Source of the DNA: Carettochelys insculpta
Taxonomy: Eukaryota; Chordata; Testudines; Carettochelyidae
NCBI RefSeq assembly: GCF_033958435.1
Contig: NC_134160.1
Coordinates: 17,471,001-17,535,000 of the forward strand
Reading direction: 5' to 3'
Length of the DNA stretch: 64,000 nt
Of the stretch, positions 42,986 through 55,664 are shown piece after piece (position 1 is the stretch's first letter; each line of letters starts with the position of its first letter). The notes beneath the pieces were generated by a model that saw only the letters and a program-made list of their open reading frames with translations, ran no database searches and was not told the origin of the DNA. A program made the translations under genes and the position numbers.

Positions 42986-44420
42986 GTTTGCAACAGACTG
43001 TATAGGCTTTTCAGAAGTGTAGAAAGGAGGGACATTTTGTACCAGTGTCCCAGAGAGAGTTTACCTCACACCAGCCCAGGAGGCGTAAGGTGGCTTGGTG
43101 GGCCAGTGAACAGCCCAGGCTGCACCTTGCGCGGAAGCCAGGGACAACTGAGGACTAATTTCAAGGCACAGAAACAGGCAGCGCTTGTTTAGAAGCAGGT
43201 GACTGAGGGCAGAAGGGAGCTTCAGGGAAGCGCTCTGCAGTCACTTTCTCTGTGACTGGGCCTGGAGGGCTGGACATATCAAGAAGGGGGTGGAGAAGGA
43301 GCCTGATAGAGGCAATGTCAAAAGCAGGCTAGCGGCATGGTAGAAAGGCGTGTGGCAGTGCAGACCATATCTGGGGTTGTAGGGACCCTGGGTGGGACCC
43401 CAGAAAAGACAGCAGTCCCAGGTTAGCCCATCTGCCATGGGGAAGCGGCACATCAAGGAGCAGAGAATTGGAAGCTTGCCTGGGTTAGTGGGTAATGACA
43501 GACTTGGTACACAACCCCTCCCGCCACCCTCTGGGAGGGGCAAAGTACAATGACCTGCTGGAGGCCCAGGACAGGAGAAGGGAGCCATGGATTCCCAAGA
43601 CAGCTGCAGTGAGGAGCTGCAGGAAAAGGGCATCAGACTGAAGAGTTAATCCCCAGCCATGCCCGCAACAGGATGCTCTGGGGGTAAGCACAGCACAGGT
43701 TGACGGCGTGTGTGGGTTTTCAAGGGAATTTAGCATTGGAGAAAGAGGCCTGACAAAGACCTCTGAAAATCTTCAGTCCTTGGTAGGTGTGTAAGTCGTT
43801 GTCCCCTGCACAGCCCACCCACACACATTATTCTCCAGGCACATCTCTAGCCTGGCCTGGGAGGACGTGGTGTAATGCACATATCAGAGCCATTCGGTTC
43901 CTGCCTCCCTGCTGAATCTGTTCCAGGGGTGTCTGGTTTGCTACTGTGGCAACTGGAGCAAGACTTACCTAATGGAAGACGCTGCAAAGTTTTCAGATGT
44001 GGGGACAGCTTTCAACCCAGAGTGAGGCATTCTCTGGCAAACAGCTCACACACTGAGTCACAGCTAGGGATTAAGTGACACACGAGAGGTGCGTAGGCCT
44101 TGTGTGGGGCCCCTCTGCACAGGACTGATGTTCAGCCTTAGACAATGCTGGCTTGACTTGCTATGGCTGGGCTGTTACTGTGACTGAAGTAGTTCCCCTT
44201 GCTTGTGGACTGCCCTCTGCATGCAGAGCTGTTAGCACTGTGCACCTCATCAGATGGATGCCCCTCCCCGCCCCGACATGTTCACTGCGCTGAGCAGTGC
44301 CTCCAGGCCCAAAAGGTACAGTCAGATAGCCAAACTGGTGGATACTTGAAGTCACTCTTGGTGGTCACTCAATAAGAAGTAGGAAGTCTTCACGTCACCC
44401 CCCTGGTTTGTCTTTGCCCT
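42986..44420. other. No recognised feature
   Basis: About 1.4 kb without a supported gene or repeat. Confidence 0.4.
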
Positions 44421-44517
44421 TGGAAGCTTATGCTCCCATATATTCGTTAGCTTACAAGGTGCCACAGGACTTCCTGTTGTTTTTGCGGATACAGACTAAC
44501 ACGGCTCCCCCTCTGAT
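44421..44517 (+). mobile_element. Penelope-like 3' tail (second subfamily)
   Basis: GGAAGCTTATGCTCCCATAT, TCGTTAGCTTACAAGGTGCC and GCGGATACAGACTAACACGG are the tail of a Penelope-like family common in turtles. It is related to but distinct from the 18.4-kb copy. Confidence 0.75.
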
Positions 44518-47345
44518 ACTTATGGTCCATGCTCTGACACATGTATTTTAGCTCCATGTTTAACACGCCGTTCTAGGTGCAACCTGTAGGTGTTTTTCAG
44601 GTACTTGTCTGGTGAATGTTTATTGCACAGGATTTTGCAAAGCAATCCGTGCGACCCTGAAACCTCATTGGATTTAGGCAATCTGCAACGATTAGGAGCT
44701 GGGGGTGAGTTTGACTTTTTCACAGGAGATATAATATTCCCAATGAAACAAACATTAGCGTAGACATCTTGGCATGGAGTTTGTGAGAGGTTTTGTTAAT
44801 TGTTCAGATGAAATACTTAATCAGTTCTTGCTTGCTTTATGTACAGAAAGGCTCCTGTCAGCCTTCCTTAGTGAAGACAGTCAAAAAAGCTGATTTCCAA
44901 TGTTGATTCTAGCCATGCCACTGCCATAGCTAGAATTGCATATCTGAAATCAGCTCTCGGGTCTACTGTAGACTTGGCCTAAGTGACTAGCCTAGCACCT
45001 GCCCAGAGAAGAGCAGAGTCAGGAGCAGAGCTCTGGAATTCAGCTGTGAGTCCCCTGCCCTCTGGCCACTAACCAGCCCTCTGTCTCCGAGAGCAGCAAG
45101 GAACGATAACGTTTCCTACTCAACACAACACTAGATCCCAGCACAGCAAGGTATGCAAGCCACCAAAATCGGTCATGGAAATGTAACACATCACACATGA
45201 AGGCCCCCTGTTCTAGCTATAACATCTGACTGCACAGAGCAGGCCAGCAATCCCAACCCTTTTGTTAGGTAAGTTAACTGGGTGTCCTTCTTCACAGAGG
45301 TGGAGATCCTGTGAGAGCCCAATCTGAGGGCTATGAGTGTCTGTCTATGAAAAGCTTCAGGAGCTACGACAGGGAAACTGCAATTAGATGATCTCAATGG
45401 CATGTTCTAATATTGTGTTTCACACAATGGCATGTTGACCTGCGTGAACCTGCCCCCAACAGGCGCTGGCAACCTCACGTTGCCACAGGCATTCAGAACC
45501 ACCCTCCAACTCTTGTTGATGCAGCACCTGTAACTGACACCTCCTCGGCTCGCTGTGGAAGACTTCATTGACCAGGAAGCCAACCCAGCAGCCTGCCCTT
45601 TGCCTTCCAAGTGCCTTGGTTCCTGGCAGACCCAGTTTGACAGGATGCAATAAATGGAGGTGACATTTGGAAAGGTCAGGAGCAAACAGAAGCGTCACTC
45701 AGCGAACACAGGAAGGGAGAGCAAATCTCTCTGGAATTTCTGGTTGCTGCACATAATGGTGGCTCTGATGTCTGACGGCAGTTTGGCTGGCAGACATGCT
45801 CAGATGAAATGCCAATTGTGCTAGGTGGCAAAGCCTCACACTGCTACTTGGCAATGTTATGTACGCTGAGCACTGACACCAGCACACCCATTAGCTGATA
45901 CTTCTGGTTCCTTTCCTTCTGCATACCTGCCAGGTTCTTTGGGGCAGGTCTATTACCTGTGGGAACATACCACCATTGCTATAGCGCATCTCCATGGCTG
46001 GCATCAGTCCAACTATCTCAGTGACTACATGTCATTTTCAGAATCCCTCTCCCTGGACCTCTGAATCCCGATCTTTATGGCAGACACGGTATTCCAGTAA
46101 GAAATGAACCCCGTTAGTCATTCAGGGACTTGTTGTGTTATCAAGGGAAGGGCAGTCCCCCATTGCTGTCCCCCCGCCCATGAGTCCCCATCCATGAATG
46201 GGGAGGTATACTGTACTTTTAGAGCCCCATGAATTCTGCCTCTCTGCAGAGGCAGCAGTCACCTACTCAGAGCTGAAGCAGTCTGTTACAGAGGATTTAC
46301 AGGCACTCTGCTCTCTCCAAGAGACTTTACTTTTGTTCTTTCTTGTTTTGCTTTTTGCCTTAATTGAAAAAAGAAATTGTTCAAACTGAAAGATGGTGAC
46401 TCTGTGGGTACAGACAATGATGATTACTTCCAGCTTCTGCTGCCGTACCACCAAAACAGCCTGGCTCTTTGCCTTTTGTCACTTTCATTTCCGGTGCAAG
46501 AGGGAAACAGCAAATGAAGAAATGTTCAGGGAAACTGAAAAGTAGCCAGAATGGTTGGGGTGATGATGGCTGAAATTATTTGGTTTTGTGTAAACAAATG
46601 TTATGGAACCTCAGAGAAGCTTGTGCCAGGGCCAGCTGGAATTTGGGTGAAGGCTTGAATGTAACGGTGGGGCTCTTGTTCAATCTGGATGAGCTTGCCA
46701 TGAAAACACTATTCTGTTGCGTGGCATCACCGTCCGAAGAAGCACTACCTCCAAAAGGCAGGATTACCGGCAATAGTGTCACAAGATCCCAGCATTTCCT
46801 GTATAGCACTATCCATGGCCTGGGCCTCTGAGGATGACTCATGCTGGAAGGAGGTGCCTATATCATTATGGGTACAGGAGGGAAGATAGCCTGGCTATGA
46901 GAACGTTGCACTTCATTCTCAGGTGATGGCAAGCCCATCACCTCCAACATGCCTGCTAAGCTGCTGTTCTGCACTAGTCCTTCTGCCTCTCAGGCTGGTC
47001 CATATGTAGCCGCTAAGACCTTCTTTGTCCCCCTACTTGCAGCAGAACTCTTCCTTTCCTAAACTTTCTCCATTTTGGTGGTCAGCCTAAGGCCAGAGAG
47101 CAGGTGGGATTTGAGTAGTTCTCACCCAGACCTCCCACACTGTGGTGAATTTAACCTATGTACCTAGCTGCATCTGTAGCAGATCCAAAGACGTTCACCT
47201 CACTGGGTTTCGGCAGCCACCGCCAGCTGCTTTGACTCTGTTGATTCTCCAAGACTGACATGCCTGAGAGAAAAGCGTCCAGAGAGAGTGGGGAGCAGGA
47301 CAGCTCAATACAAGCATTTCCAGCTTCCAGTGCAAAGCAGTAATG
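44518..47345. other. No recognised gene; possible ancient SINE trace near 45,000-45,080
   Basis: About 2.8 kb. GAGCAGAGTCAGGAGCAGAG with nearby CCTCTGGCCACTAACCAGCC faintly recalls a MIR tail. Nothing else can be supported. Confidence 0.35.
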
Positions 47346-47646
47346 CAGGGGTCAGCAACCTTTCTGAGCCAGAGTGCCAGAATTTGACCTTTTCACTTCT
47401 ATGTTCAGTCCAAGTGCCAGTGATACTTTTTAAAGTCACTAATAGTCCTACTTACAACAGCTTAATTGAGAAAGACAGATGTAGAGCTTTCTCGTGTAGG
47501 TGGTAGTTGGAAGCATTAGCTGGTCTCTGGTTACTCCAGAGGTGGTCTGGTTTGAACGTGGGGGGGGCAAGCGCCCACCTCCCGTGCCAATGAAAATTAG
47601 CTCACGTGCCACTCTTGGCACCCCTGCTGGGTGCTGCTGACCCCTG
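47346..47646. mobile_element. hAT-like MITE, 301 bp
   Basis: Inverted ends: left CAGGGGTCAGCAACCTTTCT, right (minus strand) CAGGGGTCAGCAGCACCC. The flanking 8-mers CAGTAATG and CACTAGTG agree at 6 of 8 positions, consistent with an old 8-bp hAT duplication. The interior includes AATTAGCTCACGTGCCACTC, a wording frequent in turtle MITEs. No ORF. Confidence 0.8.
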
Positions 47647-48389
47647 CACTAGTGCATAAACAGGTGTGCACCCTCACACCTGTGCTTTGGAGTGTGTCGT
47701 GAGTGGTCCTGTGTGTGAAACTCATTTCTGAGAGAGATATCACTGAGACTTATTACCACATCATCATCAACAACAACAAGCAGGGGCTCAGCACCCGTTG
47801 GTGTCTGATGCCTCCCTCACTATTTCCTTCCAGTGCAGAGTGGCTCAGTTTCTGTAGATCAGCTCTGCACTAATCTACTATATCATCTACCCATTCTCTG
47901 TGGGGTTAAATAAAGAGACAGCTTGGAAAACTGATCATCATAAGGAATAACAGTGGCAATTACAGCAACTTAGATCAGAAGGGTGACTCCCCAGGCCCAG
48001 AGCATTGCCCTGTGCTGAACCAGGCTCAGGGGACGGATTTGCCAGGGCTTTGAGCTAGGGTACAGCTCCCTGGGGATTTGCATTTGCCTTTTCCTCAAGC
48101 CACTTCCAGCACCTGGATACCAGACTGGATGAATCCACAGCTTCTGAGAAAAGAACAATGAGCTGGCCAGCTTCACAGTTTCTTGCTCTGCCGCAGACTT
48201 CCTGAGTCACCTTGGGCCAGACGCTTAGGATCAGATCGTCAGTGCTATTGGTCTCTAAGTACAGGTGAGATCGGTGGACATTGCATTACCTAAATCACCA
48301 TAAGGAGCTGAGCAGAGTTAAGAGCATTTCTCTGCTTCACACTGAGCTGTGAGCATACCTGCACTCAAGGTTGTAAGACACACAATCAC
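47647..48389. other. No recognised feature
   Basis: About 740 bases. TTGCTCTGCCGCAGACTTCC with ACCTTGGGCCAGACGCTTAG (about 48,183-48,230) may be a very old MIR core. Nothing firmer. Confidence 0.35.
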
Positions 48390-48470
48390 AGAATCCTAGA
48401 GCTGGAAGGGGCCTCAGAAGATCATTGAGTCCAACCCCCTGCCCAAGGCAGGATCAACCCTAATACTCCA
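48390..48470 (-). mobile_element. CR1 LINE 3' terminal fragment
   Basis: AATCACAGAATCCTAGAGCT, GGAAGGGGCCTCAGAAGATC and GAGTCCAACCCCCTGCCCAA are the classic end of sauropsid CR1 on the minus strand. Confidence 0.88.
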
Positions 48471-48752
48471 ATGCTTTGGTGTGGGGGCTTATAAGCAGAA
48501 AACAAATGGTTCAATGCCCTCTGGCCCTTTCCTGTCTTCCTACGGGGCCTTGTCAGCCCACAGAAGTTGCACTGATTTAACCAAAGGGGGCTGGCTCAGT
48601 GTGGACACCCTTCTATTGGTGTCAAATGCTTAGCTCAGTGCAGCTTCCACTACAGATTCACTAATGCAAATTATACTGACGTGAACCCAGTTTGACCTGA
48701 ACTGAATATTCACACAAGGATTTCTACTGAGCCTAACTAAATTGGTTTGAAC

Positions 48753-48940
48753 CAGTGTTTCCTCCAATTTTTTCCGTGCCTGGGTGCAATAAATTTTGTT
48801 ATGGGCTCCAAGGCGTGTACTGACAAGCACTACCAATTGCAAGACAAGCTGCTAGCTGGGGGCACTCTGCTAATCACCTGGATGGCACCTGACTCTCTCC
48901 TGGGGGGGCCACCCAAGTGCTCAGCTTCCAGGGAACTCTG
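48753..48940. mobile_element. hAT-like MITE, 188 bp
   Basis: The left end CAGTGTTTCCTCCAATTTTT and the right end (minus strand CAGAGTTCCCTGG) are inverted. The flanks GTTTGAAC and ATTCAAAC agree at five of eight positions, with transitions at the other three, so an 8-bp duplication is plausible. A related fragment is at 52,589-52,720. Confidence 0.65.
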
Positions 48941-50129
48941 ATTCAAACCCCCACATTTTCTCACACAGTGTCAAGTGGGTGTGTGCACTGGGCCTCAGCA
49001 AGCCAACTGGGTAAGAAGCTGACTCTCCTTTGCTGGACTTGCCCACTCAGTGCTCCCATCCCACTCGAAGAATCAGGAACACATTCTCCTTTGTGGTTAA
49101 AAACCAGGCTGTATAGCACCGATCTGCACACAATCACTGAGAGCTTGTTTGCATACATTCAGCAGCCAACTAATGGATGCTTTGCATATCGCTGCCTCTG
49201 CCCTAGTTGGCAGGATCATATCCAGTTCTGTGCTTCCCCTTTAAAAAGCATAAATCAGGCCTCAAAACAAAGTCACCTTGAAGGGATTAAAGGAGTATTG
49301 AAGCTGGCGAGCCAGAAATCGCACCAGCTCTTGGAGCTGCCAGGTCAGCCCAGCTTCCCGGGAGCGGCCCGGCTGGACCAGCGCAGTAGCGCCACCTGCT
49401 GGGACAGCTGGAAACCCTCGCAGCACACAGGCAGGAGGCCCGGAGGCTTTGGGAGCAGGTGGAGTGTGCAACAGTTGGTGAAGCAGCGGGTGGGGCAGAA
49501 CCCACCAGACTGTGGTGTAATTATTAGTGCGCGGTGGCGACAGAAAAGCCGCTTGCAGAGACCGAGCGTTGCACAAGAGGAAAGCAGAATGCAACCACCT
49601 GTAATGAACAGAAGAGAGACCTTGGGCCAACCCTCTGCAAGAAAGTGTGGCCCCCAGCCTGTGCGGCTTTGCAGTCGCCAGGTGAGGAAATAGCTGGCTC
49701 CTGGGGGTACTTTACTGCTGACGAATTCAGAAGGGGAGATGATGCGCGAGCCAACAGCAGAGCCATGCACATGGGGCTCTTTGAAATCTATATACTGTCT
49801 GCCCTCCATTCATCCGTCCCACCCTGGTTGGGTCCCTGGGGCTGGAGCTACTGCCAGAGCTCCATGCCCTGGCCAGGTCCTGGCTCCAGGGCTGCCAGTG
49901 TTCCCCTAGCTGGGCCCAAGTCCCCAGGGTTGGGGCTGCAGGGGTTCCCCTGGCCCTGACTGCATCTCAGGGGCCAGAGCTGCCAGTGGAGCACTTCGGC
50001 TCTAGTCACCACAAAGGGGTGAGCCCTGCTAGTAATAGTAACAGTAATACTGTCCCTTCCTTCTCTGTTCCCCAGCGTTTCTGCCTAGTGTAAATTGGCA
50101 ACTCTATGTTTTTAGTATCATATATTGTA
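48941..50129. other. No recognised feature; GC-rich block at 49,300-49,560
   Basis: The block opens a 258-codon frame (48,917-49,693) because of its composition. I see no domain, signal or family resemblance. Confidence 0.4.
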
Positions 50130-50850
50130 AGGTCAGAAGTAATTATTACTCCTAACTAGCTGACTCTCCCATAGGTGTAGGACTTCCCTGAATGGATTCC
50201 TGTTTGAATTGCAACTGTTAAAAAAATAACCTACTTAAACCCTGCCGGAGGTGAAGAATCCCTCTGAGTAAGTGGTTCCTATAGCTGACTACCCTCATTA
50301 GTAAACTGCAACTTCTTTCAGCCTGATTGTGTCTAACTCCAGCTTGCAGCCATCTGATCGCACACTAGCTTTCTCTGCTACACGGAAGAGTCTGTGATCA
50401 CTTTTTGTTTCCCCAGGTACGTACTTATGGACTGTGTTCAAGTCAACCCTTAACCCTTTCTTAACTTAGATTCAGAAAGTGTGATCAATTTATCACTATG
50501 AACACATGGTTTTCAAGTCCTTTATTCCTTTCTGTGGCTCTCTTCTGACCCCCCCGCTCCCCCAATTTAGCAACATCTGTCTTGAATTGTGGGTGCCAGA
50601 ACTGGATGTGTGAGCCCATTAGTGCCAAATGCCGACATAAAATAACTTCCCTGTTCCTGTTCAGGATTCCCCTCTTTGTACAGTCAAGGGTCACATTACC
50701 AGATCACATTACCCCTTTGGCCACAAATTTACCACAGGAGCTCCTATCCAACAGGCTATCGGCCGCAACCTATATGTCTCTTTTAGAGTCACTGTTCCCA
50801 GGACAGAGACATCCATCCTGTAAGTAGGGCCTGCATGTCTGCTTCTGACA
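50130..50850 (-). mobile_element. CR1-type LINE 3' region, ancient
   Basis: Reading the minus strand gives MGSHIQFWHPQFKTDVAKLG near 50,560-50,620, the CR1 [11 protein letters not shown] region. The flanking plus-strand wording (GAATGGATTCCTGTTTGAAT, ACCCTTAACCCTTTCTTAAC) is typical of old CR1 3' parts in sauropsids. Confidence 0.65.
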
Positions 50851-50857
50851 TGCTATA

Positions 50858-51989
50858 GGTAAGGAATATGCAAGCAGGAGCTCAATTCTGCCGAAGGAAT
50901 ATGCCTTTTAGAGATCATTTGCATAAAAATGCAAAGTTGTGCATATGTAATACCTTGCAAACAAAGCCTGATGGGTAGCAGATGAGGCAATGGAGTATCC
51001 TCTATTGTAAATAACACGTTGTTGTAAAGTCACAATTTATGGTATCAGCCAGTGTAAGAATTATGAAGTCTCACCAATGCTGGAAGTAGGTTGGGGCGGT
51101 GGGTGCAGGGCAGTCATCATCGATGTGTAAGATGTGGATCGCACAGAGCTCCCCTCATCTGAGCACTGTGAGGCACAAAGGTGCAGTATCATTGTTTAAA
51201 TTAGCTGGTTGGGAGCTATTTGGCAATATAGCTATAAGGCTGGTTTGACTGGTTCTTTCTCCACTGATCAAAGATAGATCTAGAGTCCAGTCTAAGGGTG
51301 TGGTCTATGGTTATTTTTGGGACCCTGCTCTGGTTGATGCTGAGATGCTGTGGGTAGGCCTAGAACTGAAGCTGTTAAGATCTGAAATTACAGGGTTTTG
51401 CCAAGCACCAAACTTGCCAAGCAGCAGCAAAGTGACCAGCAAAGGTATGAGGCAGAGTGTGGTGGCCAGCGCAGCACAGTGGATGGATGGCAGGAGCAAG
51501 CAGACCAGCCCAAAGGTGGCATTACCTCAGGCTCAGTGGGGGAAGTCATCAGGGTAACGTGTTAGGCTCTGCATGGACTGGACAGAGCTATAAGTGGAGT
51601 GTTTGAAGTGGTATAAGGAGAAAGTTTAGGTTTGTGAATGGGACCCTTACAGTGCTGGACTGGTGAGCCTGAGAGGCAAAGGACATTGCTCAATCCATTT
51701 GACCTGGGACAGTTACTTGGGGGTTGATTATGAACTCAGGGTGTGGTATTGTCCCAAGCTCATGACATGTGACTTCTCTGCCTCTTTCATTAAAAGTTTA
51801 TTTTCTGTATTCAGACTCCGTGCTTGTGAGTGAGGAAGCATTGCCCCTCCAAGGCGCCCAGGGTGTGTGAATTTCCCAGGCTACTGGGTTGGGGCTTGAG
51901 CCAGTTCTGTGTGAGGTGGATGAAAAGGAACCCCTAGATATGGAAGTCAACCCTGACTGCTGCTGACTGCTACCGGCCAAAGGGTTACA
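50858..51989 (+). repeat. LTR of an endogenous retrovirus-like element (copy 2), about 1.13 kb
   Basis: It starts at a mutated GGTAAGGAATATGC (copy 1 has TGTAAGGAAT) and ends GGGTTACA. TATA occurs immediately on both sides (50,854-50,857 and 51,990-51,993), compatible with a short target duplication. The 3' part has CATTAAAAGTTTATTTTCTG and ATTCAGACTCCGTGCTTGTG, consistent with a polyadenylation region on the plus strand. It is continuous where copy 1 (15,524-16,675) is interrupted by another LTR. No internal genes adjoin it, so this is a solo LTR. Confidence 0.65.
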
Positions 51990-52038
51990 TATAACTTTAT
52001 GTTTGGTCTTGTTAAAAAACACACACATTGTTTGCTTG

Positions 52039-52588
52039 TCAAAACAAAAAGCAGTCAAGTAGCACTTTAAAGACTAGCAAAATAGTTTATTAGGTGAGCT
52101 TTCGTGGGACAGACCCACTTCTTCAGACCAGAGCCAGACCAGAACAGACTCAATATTTAAGGCACAGAGAACCAAAAACAGTAAGCAAGGAGGACAAATC
52201 AGAAAAAGATAATCAAGGTGAGCAAATCAGAGAGTGGAGGGGTGGGGGGGAAAGATCAAGAATTAGACTGAGTTAAGTATGCAGACGAGCCCCTATAGTG
52301 ACTCAGAAAGTTCACATCCCGATTTAAACCATGTGTTAATGTTCCGAATTTGAATATAAATGTCAGTTCATCCGCTTCCCTTTCTACAAAGAAGCGATAA
52401 TTTCTTTTCAGTAACACACATACCTTGAGGTCGTTGACAGAATGCCCTATTCCATTAAAATGTTGACTAACTGGTTTGTGGATCTGGAGTGTTTTCTCAG
52501 CTAACAGAGTATCTGAACTATTTGTCACCTGTGACCAGTCCTCTTCATTATTTACCAGTGCTATCATTCTGGGGCCATCTGACAATTT
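52039..52588 (-). mobile_element. Penelope-like element, 3' part with end of endonuclease ORF
   Basis: The minus-strand tail equals that of the 18.4-kb element. The ORF 52,585-52,256 reads IHKPVSQHFNGIGHSVNDLK, then VEREADELTFIFKFGTLTHG and the FLSHYRG end. Here the C-terminus is uninterrupted, which shows what the nested 74-bp insertion broke in the other copy. The element is 5'-truncated within the endonuclease region. Confidence 0.85.
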
Positions 52589-52720
52589 TATTAGTAATCG
52601 GCGTTCCCTGTAGACTGAGCACTTGGGCAGCCACCCAGGAAAAATTCAGATGCCGCCCAGCTGATCAGCAGCGCGCCCATACCCGGCAGTGTGCATTTCT
52701 ACCAGTGGTGCACATTCTAG
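52589..52720. mobile_element. hAT-like MITE fragment
   Basis: GTTCCCTGTAGACTGAGCAC, GGGCAGCCACCCAGGAAAAA and GTGGTGCACATTCT are the inverse wording of the family at 48,753-48,940. It abuts the truncated Penelope copy. Confidence 0.5.
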
Positions 52721-53016
52721 TTTTTAATCAAAATGCCTTTTTTTACCAAATGTAACATTCTGGGATTTCTGAGACACATTCTGATCCCCAAAACAGATCC
52801 AGTTAGCATGTTGATTTACAGGGGGGTGAGACAATTTTCTGCTGCTGCCTCACGTGCCACGTCTCCATTTTCTTCTTCACCAAGGGAATGTAAATGGTTG
52901 ATCTGGGTGGGTGGTGGTTTATATTCATTGTACCCAACCTCCCTGCATTTTAACAGCTGAAAGACAAGACAAAATTGCCTTGAAAATCCCCCTCACAGAA
53001 GTGCCATGTTCACCCT

Positions 53017-53200
53017 AGCTGCGTCTACACGAGCCGGCTACTTCGAAGTAGCCGCGCCAACTTCGAAATAGCGCCCGCCATGTCTACGCGTGGCGAGCAC
53101 TATTTTGAAGTTGAAATCGACGTAAGGTGATGAGACGTTGAAGTCGCTATTCCCATCAGGATAAGCTCTTTCGATGTAGCATACCTGTGTAGACGTAGCT
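53017..53200. mobile_element. Short type II MITE (internally deleted)
   Basis: AGCTGCGTCTACACGAGC on the left and, inverted, AGCTACGTCTACACAGG on the right. It holds CTACTTCGAAGTAGCCGCGC, AACTTCGAAATAGCGCCCG and GACGTTGAAGTCGCTATTCC, as in 8059-8767. The unique core is lost, leaving about 184 bp. Confidence 0.8.
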
Positions 53201-54195
53201 CCTGTGTGACTTCTTGGTTGGTTGTCAGGCTGGGTCTACCTCTGTTCATGCTCACATTTTTGAGTCCTGTGGTGCAGCTGGATTTTCTGTTTACATCTCT
53301 TACCTCACAGTTGGGTGAATTCTTATTACCACTGACTTGTGAAGAAAAACAAACAGACTGTGTGGCTTGGGAGATTTCATTTTGATTGGCACCCAGTTAC
53401 CCTTCATGCTTTGCACACCCTATTTAAATAGCCACAACTCAGACGATAACAGGGGAATGTGTTGTTTTTCACATGTTATCAAGGCAGCTAAAAAAATTCA
53501 GCCATGATCCTGGGTGTGCGCAAAAGGTCCATAGATAAAATAGCAGCCAAATGGCACACAAGTCAAACCCACATCCCTGACCAGATTCCTAGTTTGAGTG
53601 GCTGTGTCTTACTGGTAGCTTGGACCTTGGATTCCTTGGAAATAAATGTTTGAACCTGAAATTCCTTCAAGCCTTCTGAATTTGACATAGAAAGTGTTGC
53701 AAAACTCAGAGCTGCAATCCAGCTTTCCCAAATCGGTGCCATTTGGGGTGAGATTCATGCTTGCATTGGCTGTATTTCCGGGATTTTTCCTCCAAATTAA
53801 GTGCCACTTCTTGCTGGTATTAGCTCTTGCTCACTTTTTCCTTCCTAGACAGTAGCTGGGTGCGTGGGAAGTACTACCAGTACTACAGGTGACCATTACT
53901 CACCTTCTCATAACTGTTGTTCTTCAAGATGTGTTGTTCACATCCATTCCAATCAGGTATGTGCACTCCACGTGCAGGGATGTCAGAAACTTTTCTCCGC
54001 ACCCCCACTTCCCAAGGGTCACGAGCACCGAGCATGGAACAAGTGCAAACTCATTGGCATGAACATGACATACAGCACAATCTGACCCTTCTGTCTGGGG
54101 ATTATACTTTACTGAGTGATTTAATAACACAGCAGACAATCCACATGGAGGAGGTATGTAGTGGTGAGAGCATGAGGCTGGAACTCTGATCTCTC
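53201..54195. other. No recognised feature
   Basis: About 1 kb without a gene or repeat I can support. Confidence 0.4.
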
Positions 54196-54272
54196 AGACT
54201 CTGTTCCTGATGCTGCCACTGACTCGACTGCTTTGTGCCTCAGTTTTGCCATTAGTAAAATGGGGATAATCA
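54196..54272 (+). mobile_element. MIR-like SINE core
   Basis: CTGATGCTGCCACTGACTCG, then TTTGTGCCTCAGTTTTGCCA and TAGTAAAATGGGGATAAT, match the MIR core and its CCTCAGTTTCCCCATCTGTAAAATGGG-like end in pieces. Confidence 0.7.
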
Positions 54273-55664
54273 TCCTTGATGGCTTCCCATGGTGTCTAGA
54301 TGTAGTATCAGTGGGATTTAACTAGCGGCTGCTGGCTATCTGCTGCCAGCTATCACTGAGTTGCCATCTTCACCTGCCCCCTGGAGGCTGCACATGAATA
54401 TATAGCTGTTGTCCCTCAGTTTCTCCATAATTATCTTCAGCCCGTTCCAGCAATAGAGATGCCTGGGCTGTCTGGCCAAGCTATTGTAAAGCGTTCAAAC
54501 CTTTCTGGGGTAATAGAATCAATTAGTCCAAGTCCAACACATGCATCAAGCAAAGAAATGCTCAATCTAGCTAGGCTCAACCTTCAGCACCCTTCCTCCC
54601 AGGCTGGGCCCAGCATCTACTGCAAATCTCGCAGCTTAGCAACTGGCCCATGGCCCTTTCCTGATCATGCCCCCAGGGCGGGACTGCTCTCTTCCACATT
54701 GTATTCCCTGGGCGCTGAGCAGATGTGCTATTAGCTCATCAGGCCAGTTTTTAAGTGACTGGGACATGGTGCAGCTGTCGTTGAGGAAACTCTCGTTTTG
54801 AGAAAAGCAGAAAGGTGAAGACACAAGGCATGTCCAGGAGCCTGGCAGCATGTCCGGCTATGAAGATCACAAGGGCTGCACCTACACACTAAGCAACAGA
54901 GGCGGCAGATACAGGCCGTACACATTGTGGTTGCTGAATGATGTTTCTGGATCAAGCCCACAAGCAGAGCAGTGAGCCATGTCGTTATGCAGCTCCGCAG
55001 TAACCAGCAGCCTGCCCACAGCTTCTTCAGGAGGATGGAAGTGTGTGGGACGTGTGCCCTGTCCCTTCAGCTGCCGGGAGAATTCAGCTGCGGCAGGCCA
55101 TACCAGTTCAGAAGAGGATTTCTACAGCTACCCCAAACTGCTGCAGCTCTTGGCTGATCTGTCTCATCAATTGCTATGCAGGTCTTGGTCAGCCATGGAG
55201 GGAGGCTCATGGGCTGCACCCTGGGCACAAGGAGATTGAGTGGCTGCTTAGCATGATGACTGGGGGGAGTCCAGCCCCTGTCCTGGGGAATCTGACCCCG
55301 TCTCCCTGTATGTGCAGCATAATCTCTGTGAAGGTCTGTGGGTTTAGGGCTTCTTCACACAGCCCCTTCCATTTCTGACACCTGTGATAACATCTGTGGA
55401 GAGGGAGACGTCCTTTTTCTTCATGTCTGGTAATGGTGGCAGCCCCCTCATTGCCATGGAAGTACCTCATCACGGTGTACATGTGCATGGACAAGTCATT
55501 TCAGGGTGTCAGGAGTGTGAGCAGCCACAAAGTGACACCTACATTTTTCTCTTTTCTTGTAGTGTCCCGCTGAAGATCTCAAAAAGCTTTGGAAACATGA
55601 ATGAGTTGTGCCTCAAAACCCTCCTCATGTGACTCCTCACTTTTCACAAAAGAAAGAGGTAACT
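54273..55664. other. No recognised feature
   Basis: About 1.4 kb. Overlapping ORFs of 60-110 codons on both strands show no domain or conserved wording. Confidence 0.4.

Noticed and set aside
48917..49693. 258-codon ORF
   Set aside because: Openness follows GC-rich composition; overlapping frames on the other strand are equally open and no domain is seen.
55043..55494. Overlapping ORFs of 95-111 codons as a possible transposase-derived gene
   Set aside because: No recognisable Myb/SANT, DDE or other motif in any frame, and both strands are equally open.
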